This document shows positions 52,907-62,865 of a stretch of DNA of 64,000 nucleotides, one piece after another; positions within the stretch are counted from its first letter, which is position 1; every line of letters starts with the position of its first letter. The DNA lies in contig DATMIW010000029.1 in the NCBI GenBank assembly GCA_035554115.1, positions 124,001-188,000 on the forward strand. Direction: 5' to 3'. A model generated the notes under the pieces. The model searched no databases and was not told where the DNA came from. It saw nothing but the letters and a program-made list of their open reading frames with translations. Position numbers and translations under genes: made by a program. Source of the DNA: CAXTSE01 sp035554115 (GTDB lineage Bacteria > Actinomycetota > Actinomycetes > Actinomycetales > Microbacteriaceae).

Positions 52907-54631
52907 TTAGGACATGAGCGCAGAGCCCTGTGCCGCCGAAGGTTCCGTCAGGCTCACCTTGAGCGTGTCGAGCCCTACTCCCCCAAGGTCGAGTGCGCGC
53001 TGGTGAAAGCGCTTCATCGAGAAGGCGGCGCCCTCGGATGCCCGTGCCGCGTCCCGAATCTGCTCCCAGATCCGCTGACCGACTTTGTAGGACGGAGCCT
53101 GACCCGGCCACCCGAGGTATCGATTGACCTCGAAGCGGATGACGGCGTCGTTCATCGACACATTCGCCCGCATGAATTCGAGGGCATCGTGGGCCGTCCA
53201 GGGTCCGGTTCCGGCGAGATTCGGCTTGCCGAGATGGACGCCGATGTCGAGGACGACGCGGGCGGCGCGCATTCGCTGCCCGTCGAGCATCCCAAATCGA
53301 TCCGCGGGGTCGTCAAGATAGCCCAGCTCGTGCATCAACCTTTCGGCATAGAGGGCCCATCCTTCGGCGTGGCCACTCGTGCCAGCCAACATGCGTCGCC
53401 AGGTATTGAGTTGCTCGCGATTGAACACCGCCTGGCCCAATTGCAAATGGTGTCCCGGCACGCCCTCGTGATAGACCGTCGTCGTCTCGCGCCAGGTCGA
53501 GAATTCGGTTTGCCCCTCGGGTACGCTCCACCACATCCGACCCGGTCGGGAAAAGTCATCGCTGGGGCTCGTGTAGTAGATGCCGCCATCTTGCGTCGGC
53601 GCGATGAGGCACTCGAGCTGACGAAGAGGCTCAGGGATGTCGAAATGTTCGCGGCCCAGTTCGGATACGGCGGTGTCGCTGAGTTTCTGCATCCACCTCT
53701 GCAACGCGGCAGTACCGTGAAGAATGCGCGAGGGATCCGCGTCCAGATAGGCGCTAGTCTCCTCAACGGTTCCACCGGGCAATATCTCGGAAGCGACCCG
53801 CTCTTGTTCGCTGACCATACGCTGAAGCTCGTCGAGCCCCCATTCGTAGGTCTCGTCGAGATCGATGGTCGCGCCGAGGAAATGCCGCGACTGCAGCGAA
53901 TAGATGTCCCGTCCCACTCCGTCTTGTTCGGAGGCGACCGGCGCGAGTTCGGTCTCGAGAAAATCTACGAGTCGCGCGTAGGCACGCGTGGCGACACGGG
54001 CCCCGGAACGGAGCTCCTCGTCGAGAGATGCGGGAATCTCCGCGCCGTCGTCCCGACGGGCAGAGCCCGCGAAAGACGAGAAGAAGCCGTGGGGATCTGC
54101 GTGACGTCGAGCCTGCGCGGCAACTTCGACAACCTGGCGGCGTGCCGGCACGATCCCAGACACCATCCCCGCCCGAAGCGTTTCGATGTATCCGGCCATG
54201 GCCTGCGGGACATTGGCGAGCTTCTCGGAAATGATCGCCCAGTCCGACTCGGTCGACGTGGGCATGAGATCAAACATTTCGCGGATCTCCTGGACCGGCG
54301 ACTGGATCACATTGAGATCTCGCAGATGAAGTCCCGCATCGTGGGATTCTCCAATGAGCTGGAGTTCGGCAAGGAGATCGGTGCGGGTGACCTCGTCGAC
54401 AGCATCGACAGCGTGCGCCGCACTGAGCTCGCGATACGCCCGGGCCGCTTCATCACGGAAACGCTCATGACCGTCAGGCGAATAGTCGCCATATTCGCCG
54501 AGACGACCGTCGACGCCTATCCAGGTCGCAATGTCTGGACTGAGGTCGATAAGTGTTGTAACCCAGTCCTCGGCAATCGCGTCGACAGCTGTCGCGCTAC
54601 GGGCAGAGGGCACACGAGGCTCAGTCGACAT
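52907..54631 (-). CDS. DUF885 family protein, probable metallopeptidase
   Basis: The 574-residue protein has the DUF885 motifs TTVYHEGVPGHHLQ, with HEGxPGH resembling a zinc HExxH site, and EGWALYAE with a second likely ligand glutamate. No signal peptide is seen. These proteins are thought to be peptidases, but activity is not established for this branch. TAGGCT (54638-54643) is 6 bases before the ATG. Confidence 0.85.
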   Translation of the reverse strand: MSTEPRVPSARSATAVDAIAEDWVTTLIDLSPDIATWIGVDGRLGEYGDYSPDGHERFRDEAARAYRELSAAHAVDAVDEVTRTDLLAELQLIGESHDAGLHLRDLNVIQSPVQEIREMFDLMPTSTESDWAIISEKLANVPQAMAGYIETLRAGMVSGIVPARRQVVEVAAQARRHADPHGFFSSFAGSARRDDGAEIPASLDEELRSGARVATRAYARLVDFLETELAPVASEQDGVGRDIYSLQSRHFLGATIDLDETYEWGLDELQRMVSEQERVASEILPGGTVEETSAYLDADPSRILHGTAALQRWMQKLSDTAVSELGREHFDIPEPLRQLECLIAPTQDGGIYYTSPSDDFSRPGRMWWSVPEGQTEFSTWRETTTVYHEGVPGHHLQLGQAVFNREQLNTWRRMLAGTSGHAEGWALYAERLMHELGYLDDPADRFGMLDGQRMRAARVVLDIGVHLGKPNLAGTGPWTAHDALEFMRANVSMNDAVIRFEVNRYLGWPGQAPSYKVGQRIWEQIRDAARASEGAAFSMKRFHQRALDLGGVGLDTLKVSLTEPSAAQGSALMS

Positions 54632-54637
54632 GGGCTC

Positions 54638-54643
54638 AGCCTA
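54638..54643 (-). promoter_or_regulatory. -10 element of the DUF885 gene (leaderless type)
   Basis: TAGGCT on the minus strand lies 6 bases before the ATG at 54631, with no ribosome binding site. It sits inside the 19-base gap after ptsH. Confidence 0.4.
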
Positions 54644-54650
54644 GGGCTGA

Positions 54651-54920
54651 CTATTCCTTGTCGAGGTCGCGTTCGAGCAGGGCAACGAGGTCGTCAATTG
54701 CCGCGTCGGCGCCGTCGGCGTCTGACGCCAATGTCACCGTGTCTCCTGGGCCGACGCCGAGTGATAGCACTCCGAGGATGCTCGCCGCATTCACTGACGA
54801 TCCCGACGCAGAGGTCAGGGTAATCGGGAACCCGGTCTGTGCCGCGGCTTGGCTGAACAGCGATGCCGGGCGCGCGTGCAATCCAACGCTCGACGCAACT
54901 TTCACACTGCGTTCTGTCAT
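54651..54920 (-). CDS. ptsH: Phosphocarrier protein HPr
   Basis: The 89-residue protein carries phosphate from enzyme I to sugar-specific EII proteins. The active histidine is H15 in SVGLHARPAS, and S47 in NAASILGV matches the regulatory serine of Gram-positive HPr. GGAGGA precedes the ATG at 54920; a longer frame lacks homology. It lies between polA and the DUF885 gene; no other PTS gene is nearby. Confidence 0.93.
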   Translation of the reverse strand: MTERSVKVASSVGLHARPASLFSQAAAQTGFPITLTSASGSSVNAASILGVLSLGVGPGDTVTLASDADGADAAIDDLVALLERDLDKE

Positions 54921-54985
54921 GGAATCCTCCTCTGCCGAACGGGGCGTGGTTCGATGCCGTGCTCCCGCCAAATACGCTAACGCAC

Positions 54986-57649
54986 TCAGTGAGCCGCGGC
55001 GTCCCAGTTGGGGCCGGAACCGATCTGGACGTCGAGGGGCACCTTCAGATCTGCTGCGTGAGACATACGATCCGTGACGATGGCGCTGAGCTCGTCCAGC
55101 TCTCCCGGCGCAACCTCGAGCACGAGTTCGTCATGAACCTGAAGCAGCATGCGGGAGTCAAGCTTGCGTTCACGAATGTCGCTATCGATTCCAAGCATGG
55201 CGCGCTTGATGATGTCGGCGGCGGAACCCTGAATCGGTGAATTGAGGGCCTGCCGTTCGGCATTTTCGCGCAGGACGCGGTTTGTCGACGTCAGATCGGC
55301 GAACGGACGACGGCGCCCGAAGATGGTCGTGGTGTAACCGTCTTCTTTCGCCTGTACAACGACGCCCCGAAGGTAGTCGCGAACGGCCCCAAAGCGCGCA
55401 AAGTAGTCGGCCATCAACTCCTTGGCCTCCGACACCTCAATGCGCAACTGCTTGGACAGACCGAACGCGCTCAGCCCATAGGCAAGTCCGTAGGACATGG
55501 CCTTGACCTTCGTCCGCATGGCCGGGGTGACATCGGCCGGGTCGACTCCGAAGATGCGGGACCCGACGAAGCGGTGCAGGTCTTCGCCCGAACGGAAGGC
55601 CTCGATCAGGCCCTCGTCTTCTGAGAGATGCGCCATGATGCGCATCTCGATCTGCGAATAGTCAGCCGTGAGAAGAGTTTCATAGCCTTCGGCCGCGATG
55701 AAGGCGGAGCGCACCTCACGCCCGACTTCGGACTTGATCGGGATGTTCTGCAGATTCGGGTCGTTCGATGACACGCGTCCGGTGGCCGATCCGGTCTGCT
55801 CATACGTCGTGTGGATGCGGCCGTCGGGGCCGATACCTCGTTCGAGAGTCTCCACGATTTGACGAATTTTGGTGGCATCTCGGTGCTTGAGCAAAAGGGC
55901 AAGGAAGGGATGCGGGTGCTGCTCCTGCAGATCTGCCAGGGCCTGAGCGTCGGTCGAGTACCCCGTCTTATTGGCACGGGTCTTCGGCATGTTCAATTCG
56001 GTGAAGAGAACTTCTTGCAGCTGTTTGGGGGAACCGAGGTTGACCTCGTGTCCTATTTCGGAATAGGCCTGCTGCGCAATGTCGGCAGCGGTCGCACCGA
56101 GCCGCGAGTTGAGTTCAGCCAGCACAGCAGAGTCGACGGCGACGCCGTGTGCTTCCATCCGGGCGAGAACCTGGATAAGAGGCACTTCGATGTCACGCGC
56201 CACTGCGAGGGACCCCGCATCGAGCCGCGACGCGAGGTCGTCGGCAAGTCGAAGGACATACCAGGCTTCGCTTGCCGGGCTAACAGCCTCCGTGACCGGT
56301 ACGAGCTGATTGGGGTCGGGCTCGGGAAGGGTCTCTCCCAGGAAGTAATATACAAGGCCCGACAGGGTGTCAGCCTTGCCGCCAGGTCGCAACAACCATG
56401 CGCTGAGAGCCGTGTCGGAAGCAATCCCTTCGAGGACGAGACCCGCCTCACGCAGCGTCTTGAGCTGCCGTTTCGCGTCGTGGAGATATTTGGGCGCGGG
56501 ACCGGCCAACCAACTCTCCAGCGCAGCGTAGTCCGGCCGGTCGGGAGCCCAGGGAACCCACGCACTCTCTGTGGCGCTCGCAATTCCGAGTCCTTCGACC
56601 CGTCCGTTGACCGAGGCGACCCGCAGCCCCAAAGGAACCGTGCCGTGGGCTGATTGAACATCCAGCCATTTCGCGAGCTCTTCATCGACCATCGTGCGTA
56701 CGGCGGGAATCGCGGTGGATGTCACGGCTGCTTCGTCCACTAGTCCGAGATCTTCGGCCGTGCCCTCGATCTTGAAAACGCGATCAAGAAGTGTCCGGAA
56801 CTGCAAACGATCGAAGACTTCGCGAACCTTCTGTCCGTTGATCGGTTCGCGAGCCAGATCAGCAGGGCCGAATGGCAGATCAACATCGGTGAGAAGTCGG
56901 TTGAGCTTGCGGTTACGGAGGGCCCGATCTTGTTGGTCCCGGAGGTTCTGTCCCACGACGCCTGTGATCTCGTGAGCGTGCTCGAGAACGTTGTCGACGG
57001 TTCCGTACTTCTGGATCCACTTGACAGCCGTCTTTTCACCGACCTTGTCGATACCGATCAGATTGTCACTCGCTTCGCCCACCAGCGCCGCGATCTCGGG
57101 ATATTGCACGGGCTCGATGCCGTACCTTTCACGCACCGCATCCGGGTCGTACACCTTCAGCTCGGAGACTCCCCGAGCATTCGGGTACAGCAAGGTCACC
57201 TCATCGGTGACCATTTGGATGGCGTCGCGATCTCCCGAGGTGACAAAGACCCGATAGCCCTCGGCCGCACCACGGCTCGCGAGAGTGGCGAGGATGTCGT
57301 CGGCTTCGTAATCCTCTTTGCTCAAAGTGCGGATGTTCATCGCGTGCAGTGCTTCTTCGAGAAGCGGGATCTGCCCTTTGAACTCGGCCGGTGTCTCGCT
57401 TCGAGTGCCCTTGTATTCCGGGTATTCGCGGTTGCGAAATGAGAACCGCGAAATATCGAATGCCACGGCGAGATGCGTCGGCTTCTGCTGCTGGAGAAGG
57501 TTCAGAAGCATGGAGATGAAGCCATGGATCGCATTCGTATGCTGCCCATCGCGGGTGACGAAGCTATCAACCGGGAGGGCATAGAACGCGCGAAAGGCGA
57601 GCGAATGGCCATCGATGAGCAGAAGGGTAGGCTTTTCGGTGTCCGGCAC
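54986..57649 (-). CDS. polA: DNA polymerase I
   Basis: The 887-residue enzyme has an N-terminal 5'-3' exonuclease (residues about 1-290, DGHSLAFRAFYALP, DYEADDILAT, TSGDRDAIQ), a middle exonuclease-like domain that lacks the DEDD proofreading residues, and the polymerase with motif A DYSQIEMRI, motif B KAMSYGLAYGLS and motif C QVHDELVLE. It fills gaps in repair and removes RNA primers. TAGGCT (57656-57661) is 6 bases before its GTG. Confidence 0.97.
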   Translation of the reverse strand: MPDTEKPTLLLIDGHSLAFRAFYALPVDSFVTRDGQHTNAIHGFISMLLNLLQQQKPTHLAVAFDISRFSFRNREYPEYKGTRSETPAEFKGQIPLLEEALHAMNIRTLSKEDYEADDILATLASRGAAEGYRVFVTSGDRDAIQMVTDEVTLLYPNARGVSELKVYDPDAVRERYGIEPVQYPEIAALVGEASDNLIGIDKVGEKTAVKWIQKYGTVDNVLEHAHEITGVVGQNLRDQQDRALRNRKLNRLLTDVDLPFGPADLAREPINGQKVREVFDRLQFRTLLDRVFKIEGTAEDLGLVDEAAVTSTAIPAVRTMVDEELAKWLDVQSAHGTVPLGLRVASVNGRVEGLGIASATESAWVPWAPDRPDYAALESWLAGPAPKYLHDAKRQLKTLREAGLVLEGIASDTALSAWLLRPGGKADTLSGLVYYFLGETLPEPDPNQLVPVTEAVSPASEAWYVLRLADDLASRLDAGSLAVARDIEVPLIQVLARMEAHGVAVDSAVLAELNSRLGATAADIAQQAYSEIGHEVNLGSPKQLQEVLFTELNMPKTRANKTGYSTDAQALADLQEQHPHPFLALLLKHRDATKIRQIVETLERGIGPDGRIHTTYEQTGSATGRVSSNDPNLQNIPIKSEVGREVRSAFIAAEGYETLLTADYSQIEMRIMAHLSEDEGLIEAFRSGEDLHRFVGSRIFGVDPADVTPAMRTKVKAMSYGLAYGLSAFGLSKQLRIEVSEAKELMADYFARFGAVRDYLRGVVVQAKEDGYTTTIFGRRRPFADLTSTNRVLRENAERQALNSPIQGSAADIIKRAMLGIDSDIRERKLDSRMLLQVHDELVLEVAPGELDELSAIVTDRMSHAADLKVPLDVQIGSGPNWDAAAH

Positions 57650-57655
57650 GGCTCC

Positions 57656-57661
57656 AGCCTA
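57656..57661 (-). promoter_or_regulatory. -10 element of polA (leaderless type)
   Basis: TAGGCT on the minus strand lies 6 bases before the polA GTG, inside the 46-base gap to the divergent thioesterase. Confidence 0.4.
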
Positions 57662-57695
57662 TCCGCCGGTTCTGACACGGCCCGAAGGCGAGTTG

Positions 57696-58121
57696 ATGAC
57701 CCTCTTCCCCCCGAACACTCCCGAAGAACTCATCGAGCGGCTCGGCCACGGGGGCGGAGGCCTTCCCCAGCGCATGGGGATCGAATTTCTCGAATTGAGC
57801 GCCGAATACTCGGTCGCGAGAATGCCGGTCGAGGGAAACACCCAGGTAGTCGGCATCCTGCACGGCGGAGCGCACGTCGTGCTCGGCGAATCCCTGGGGT
57901 CGCTCTCCTCAGCGCTGCACGCGGGACCCGGTTACATCGCCATGGGCATCGAGATCAACGCCACACACAGCCGTTCGGTGGACTCAGGATTTGTGACCGG
58001 AACCTGCCGCTCGATAGTCCTGGGCCGCACGCTCTGCACGCACGAAATCGCAATAACTGACGAGCAGGGACGGCGACTCTCGACTGTCCGGATGACCAAC
58101 ATCATCCGGCCAAAGAAGTAG
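57696..58121 (+). CDS. PaaI-like hotdog-fold thioesterase
   Basis: The 141-residue protein has the hotdog motif VVGILHGGAHVVLGESLGSLSS, with the glutamate that probably activates water, and the second-strand segment INATHSRSV. It should hydrolyse an acyl-CoA thioester; the usual annotation in this family is PaaI or YdiI-like, often for aromatic acyl-CoA or menaquinone precursors, but no such genes are near. The ATG at 57696 (MTLFPPNTPEE) follows GAAGG. Convergent with the ANTAR regulator 3 bases away. Confidence 0.85.
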   Translation: MTLFPPNTPEELIERLGHGGGGLPQRMGIEFLELSAEYSVARMPVEGNTQVVGILHGGAHVVLGESLGSLSSALHAGPGYIAMGIEINATHSRSVDSGFVTGTCRSIVLGRTLCTHEIAITDEQGRRLSTVRMTNIIRPKK

Positions 58122-58133
58122 GAGCTACTTCTT
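58113..58133. terminator. Convergent terminator built from two stop regions
   Basis: AAGAAGTAG (58113-58121) pairs perfectly with CTACTTCTT (58125-58133) around GAG. Each arm is the last two lysine codons and TAG of one of the convergent genes. The GGCC sequences outside can extend the stem. Confidence 0.55.
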
Positions 58134-58730
58134 CGCGGCCAGCTGATCGATGATCGCCTGCGCCACGTCGTGCATGGTGAGTCGGCGATCCATCGACGCT
58201 TTCTGAATCCAACGGAACGCCTCGGGCTCGCTGAGGCCCATTTTCTCGTTGAGTAGGCCCTTCGCGCGGTCGACAAGCTTGCGCGTCTCAAACCGCTCAA
58301 CCATGTCGGCGACCTCGGCCTCGAGGGTCACGATCTGTTGGTAGCGGCTCAGGGCGATTTCGATAGCAGGGAGCAGATCATTCGGGGTGAAAGGCTTCAC
58401 CACGTAGGCAAGAGCGCCGGCTTCGCTCGCGCGCTCGACGAGTTCCTTCTGACTAAATGCCGTGAGGAGGACGACGGGAGCTATGTGGTTCTTGGCAAGA
58501 CGCTCCGCAGCCGAAATTCCGTCGAGCTTGGGCATCTTCACGTCCATGATGACGAGATCCGGTCGCAATTCGGTAGCAAGAGCCACCGCGGTCTCGCCGT
58601 CTCCGGCTTCTCCAACGACGTCGAATCCGTTGTCTCGTAGAATTTCGACGATGTCGAGTCGGATGAGCGACTCATCTTCGGCGACTACGACTCGGCGTGG
58701 CGCTATGGGGTTTTCTTGCTCGTCACTCAC
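58125..58730 (-). CDS. pdtaR: ANTAR-domain response regulator (PdtaR type)
   Basis: The 201-residue protein has a receiver domain with the phosphorylated aspartate at about D63 (IMDVKMPKLDG) and the conserved lysine in YVVKPF, then a coiled linker and an ANTAR RNA-binding domain (AKGLLNEKMGLSEPEAFRWIQKASM). ANTAR proteins act by antitermination on RNA hairpins. It matches mycobacterial PdtaR, whose kinase PdtaS is not in the window. TAGGCT 7 bases before the GTG (58738-58743) suggests a leaderless message. Confidence 0.92.
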   Translation of the reverse strand: MSDEQENPIAPRRVVVAEDESLIRLDIVEILRDNGFDVVGEAGDGETAVALATELRPDLVIMDVKMPKLDGISAAERLAKNHIAPVVLLTAFSQKELVERASEAGALAYVVKPFTPNDLLPAIEIALSRYQQIVTLEAEVADMVERFETRKLVDRAKGLLNEKMGLSEPEAFRWIQKASMDRRLTMHDVAQAIIDQLAAKK

Positions 58731-58737
58731 GAGGGAA

Positions 58738-58743
58738 AGCCTA
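58738..58743 (-). promoter_or_regulatory. -10 element of pdtaR (leaderless type)
   Basis: TAGGCT on the minus strand lies 7 bases before the GTG at 58730, in the 60-base gap before tRNA-Leu. Confidence 0.4.
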
Positions 58744-58790
58744 CGGTATCGTCTGAGTGCTGCGTCTCGACATCACAGTGGGCCGCACGC

Positions 58791-58873
58791 GCCGGATTGG
58801 CGGAATGGCAGACGCGACCGACTCAAAATCGGTTGTCCGTGAGGGCGTGAGGGTTCGAGTCCCTCATCCGGCA
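58791..58873 (+). tRNA. tRNA-Leu (anticodon CAA)
   Basis: The 83-base cloverleaf has acceptor stem GCCGGAT/ATCCGGC, a D-arm with TGG, an anticodon stem ACCGA/TCGGT around the loop CTCAAAA giving anticodon CAA (reads UUG), a long variable arm of class II type, and the T-loop GGTTCGAGTCC. The 3' CCA is not encoded; ACCT follows. Confidence 0.96.
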
Positions 58874-58874
58874 C

Positions 58875-59132
58875 CTATCGACGAAGTAGCGAAGAAGACC
58901 CCGGTGCAGGAGCATCAGCTGTCGACGTCGGCACTGCGACATGCTCTGTCCAGCCCTGACCGTTCCACCACCGGCGGGCATTGCCGTCGAGAGGGTCGAT
59001 GTACCAACCTGCTGCGTGCTCAACCGAGGCTCCGTCGGCGGAAGACGTGTCCGGAAAAGAGGATCGCGATGTTTCGGGCGCAACGAATACGGGGGTTTTG
59101 GCTCGGGTAAGCACCTCTTCAGTGTGCGGCAT
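58875..59132 (-). CDS. Short DUF2510 protein next to tRNA-Leu
   Basis: The 85-residue frame has a DUF2510 motif at about residues 41-64 (GWYIDPLDGNARRWWNGQGW), with an unstructured 40-residue N-terminus and a short tail. It has no membrane segment, unlike most DUF2510 proteins. Its stop is one base from the 3' end of tRNA-Leu, on the other strand. It may be a remnant or cousin of the next gene. The start is uncertain; GGGGGAG lies 14 bases before the ATG. Confidence 0.55.
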   Translation of the reverse strand: MPHTEEVLTRAKTPVFVAPETSRSSFPDTSSADGASVEHAAGWYIDPLDGNARRWWNGQGWTEHVAVPTSTADAPAPGSSSLLRR

Positions 59133-59187
59133 CCGCAGATAATCCGCTCCCCCGCATCCGGGTGTCGCGCGTGACCGGTGAAGTTAT

Positions 59188-59832
59188 TTACAGACCGACG
59201 AGGGCGAGAACAGACGAGACGATTCCGCGCAGAACCTCGGGATCGACAAAATACCCGATGGCCACCATCGCGCCCGAGAGAACGGTGGCAGCGAGCGAGG
59301 TGATGAGCCCGGAGCGACCGCGGACGGCTCCGGCGAGGGCGAGGAGCGAGATACCGAGCGGCGCCCCCGCAAAGATGCTCTGGGTGAGCGGCGGAAGGTC
59401 CCACATCACGCGTGCCGCCAGCGCAGGAACGCTCAGAACGGCCACGAAGGCCGCGAGGATCGCGATCCAGTTGCGGTCGTAGGGATTACGTCGACGGGAC
59501 TCTGCAAGGCTGCGTGCGACAGCTGGGGAGCTGAGACTGGGCGACGCGAATTCACCCCGGCGGACCGGGACAGTGGCTTTCGCGTGCCACTGTGACTGCT
59601 CGGGAGTCTCCGTGAGACGGGGGGCACCGACTGCGGCTCCGACATCGGCGGGCGGCGCCAGATCAGCTACGGGACCGGCCGACACATTCGTCTCGAGGGG
59701 AGGCGACTCCGGGTCGTCGACGTAGGAGGTCCATTCTTGCCCGGTCCACCAGCGTTGTTCGTGTTCGCCGGAAGGATCCGGGTACCACCCCGCGGGGGGC
59801 GCCGTTGCGGACGATGCATGAACATCTGTCAT
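59188..59832 (-). CDS. DUF2510 membrane protein
   Basis: The 214-residue protein has an N-terminal DUF2510 motif (PPAGWYPDPSGEHEQRWWTG), a long Pro- and Ala-rich spacer and three or four hydrophobic segments from about residue 125 on. DUF2510 is a tryptophan-rich domain at the N-terminus of many actinobacterial membrane proteins; its role is unknown. GGGGGAA is upstream of the ATG. A second DUF2510 gene follows 55 bases downstream. Confidence 0.75.
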   Translation of the reverse strand: MTDVHASSATAPPAGWYPDPSGEHEQRWWTGQEWTSYVDDPESPPLETNVSAGPVADLAPPADVGAAVGAPRLTETPEQSQWHAKATVPVRRGEFASPSLSSPAVARSLAESRRRNPYDRNWIAILAAFVAVLSVPALAARVMWDLPPLTQSIFAGAPLGISLLALAGAVRGRSGLITSLAATVLSGAMVAIGYFVDPEVLRGIVSSVLALVGL

Positions 59833-59888
59833 GGTTCCCCCAATGCTATTCAGGGGCCTATTGTGCCCGAACTTCCTGTGGCAGGCGA

Positions 59889-59904
59889 CCCCTCATGAGA
59901 GGGG
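59889..59904. terminator. Hairpin after pyk
   Basis: CCCCTC (59889-59894) pairs with GAGGGG (59899-59904) around a 4-base loop, 22 bases downstream of the pyk stop. No T-run follows. It lies between pyk and the DUF2510 promoter. Confidence 0.4.
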
Positions 59905-59926
59905 CGCTGACGGGAGCCCTGGTGTA

Positions 59927-61375
59927 CTAGGCCTTTCGCTCCCAGGCTGGCGCCACTGCGTTCAAGGCGTCACCAATTACGTGCACCCGGAGGTCATTCG
60001 TCGATCCGGGAATTCCGGGGGGCGATCCGGAAATCACGACAACTTTGTCGCCGACTGAAGCGAGACCGTTGTGGATGAGGAGCTCATCGACCTGGTGATA
60101 CATAGCGTCAGTGTGGGTCACGGTCTCGACAAGAAACGACTGAATGCCCCAGGTCAGCGACATGCGACGTTGGATGGCGGGGTTCGGTGTGAACGCCTTC
60201 ATCGGGATCCGGAACCGTAACCGGGACATACGGCGCGCGGAATCTCCCGACTCCGTGAAGACGCAGACATATTTCGCATTGACGAAGTCCGCGACCTCGG
60301 CGGCGGCCAGCGTGATGGCGCCGCCCTGCGTACGGGGCTTGGTGCCGAGCGGGGGAATGCGCTCCAGACCATGGTCTTCTGTCGAGGTGATAATCCGAGC
60401 CATCGTCTGCACTGTGACGACCGGGTACTCGCCAACGCTGGTCTCCCCCGACAGCATGACGGCATCGGCTCCGTCGAGGACGGCATTGGCGACGTCTGAC
60501 GTCTCCGCGCGCGTGGGAACAGGACTCGAAATCATCGATTCGAGCATCTGTGTCGCGACGATCACGGGTTTAGCGGCACGGCGCGCGAGTTCAATCGCAT
60601 GCTTCTGCACGATCGGCACCGCTTCGAGAGGAAGCTCGACGCCCAGGTCCCCCCGGGCCACCATGATTCCGTCGAACGCGTCGATGATCTCTTCGAGTGC
60701 GTCAACTGCCTGCGGCTTCTCGATCTTGGCGATCACGGGAATCTTGCGACCCTCTTCGGACATGATCTCGAGGACTCGGTCGACATCTGCCGCACTGCGA
60801 ACAAATGACAGTGCAATGTAGTCGGCGCCGAGCTGGAGGCCCCATCGAAGGTCGGCTTCGTCCTTTTCGGACAGCGCCGGGACGTTGACAGCCACGCCCG
60901 GGAGATTGATCCCCTTGTTGTTGGAGACGGCGCCCGCCACGACGACACGCGTCGTGACACGAACACCGTCGGTCTCAACAACTTCGACTTTGACCTTGCC
61001 ATCGTCGATGAGCAGCGGATCCCCCGGCTTGACATCCTGCGGCAGGCCGGCGTAAGTGGTTCCCACCAGATCTTTCGTGCCGACAACGTCTTCAGTGGTG
61101 ATGGTGAAGATGTCACCGACCTCGAGTTCGTGCGGTCCGGCTGCAAATTTGCCTAGTCGGATTTTCGGACCCTGGAGATCAACGAGCACGGCCACGGGCG
61201 ATCCCGCATCTTCGGCCGCCTTGCGAACATTTGCGTACACCTCATTGTGGACGTCGTATGTGCCGTGGCTCAGGTTCATCCGCGCAACATCGACACCCGC
61301 CTCGATAACGGCTCGGATGTCTTCGTAGCTCGAAGTTGCCGGCCCCAGAGTGGCCACAATCTTTGCGCGTCTCAT
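59927..61375 (-). CDS. pyk: Pyruvate kinase
   Basis: The 482-residue enzyme makes pyruvate and ATP from phosphoenolpyruvate. It has MNLSHGTYDVH, LVDLQGPKIRLG, the active-site segment VIAKIEKPQAVD, MVARGDLGVELP and DGADAVMLSGETS, and a C-terminal regulatory domain. Full length for the family. GAAAGAAG is upstream of the ATG. It follows gltD on the same strand after 32 bases. Confidence 0.96.
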   Translation of the reverse strand: MRRAKIVATLGPATSSYEDIRAVIEAGVDVARMNLSHGTYDVHNEVYANVRKAAEDAGSPVAVLVDLQGPKIRLGKFAAGPHELEVGDIFTITTEDVVGTKDLVGTTYAGLPQDVKPGDPLLIDDGKVKVEVVETDGVRVTTRVVVAGAVSNNKGINLPGVAVNVPALSEKDEADLRWGLQLGADYIALSFVRSAADVDRVLEIMSEEGRKIPVIAKIEKPQAVDALEEIIDAFDGIMVARGDLGVELPLEAVPIVQKHAIELARRAAKPVIVATQMLESMISSPVPTRAETSDVANAVLDGADAVMLSGETSVGEYPVVTVQTMARIITSTEDHGLERIPPLGTKPRTQGGAITLAAAEVADFVNAKYVCVFTESGDSARRMSRLRFRIPMKAFTPNPAIQRRMSLTWGIQSFLVETVTHTDAMYHQVDELLIHNGLASVGDKVVVISGSPPGIPGSTNDLRVHVIGDALNAVAPAWERKA

Positions 61376-61407
61376 AGCTTCTTTCGTCGTGTCGATAGCA
61401 GGAGAAC

Positions 61408-62857
<1,450 letters not shown>

Positions 62858-62865
<8 letters not shown>

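Noticed and set aside
52868..54823. A 651-codon plus-strand open frame opposite the DUF885 gene
   Set aside because: It mirrors the DUF885 coding frame almost end to end and its translation shows only Arg/Asp-rich shadow sequence without motifs.
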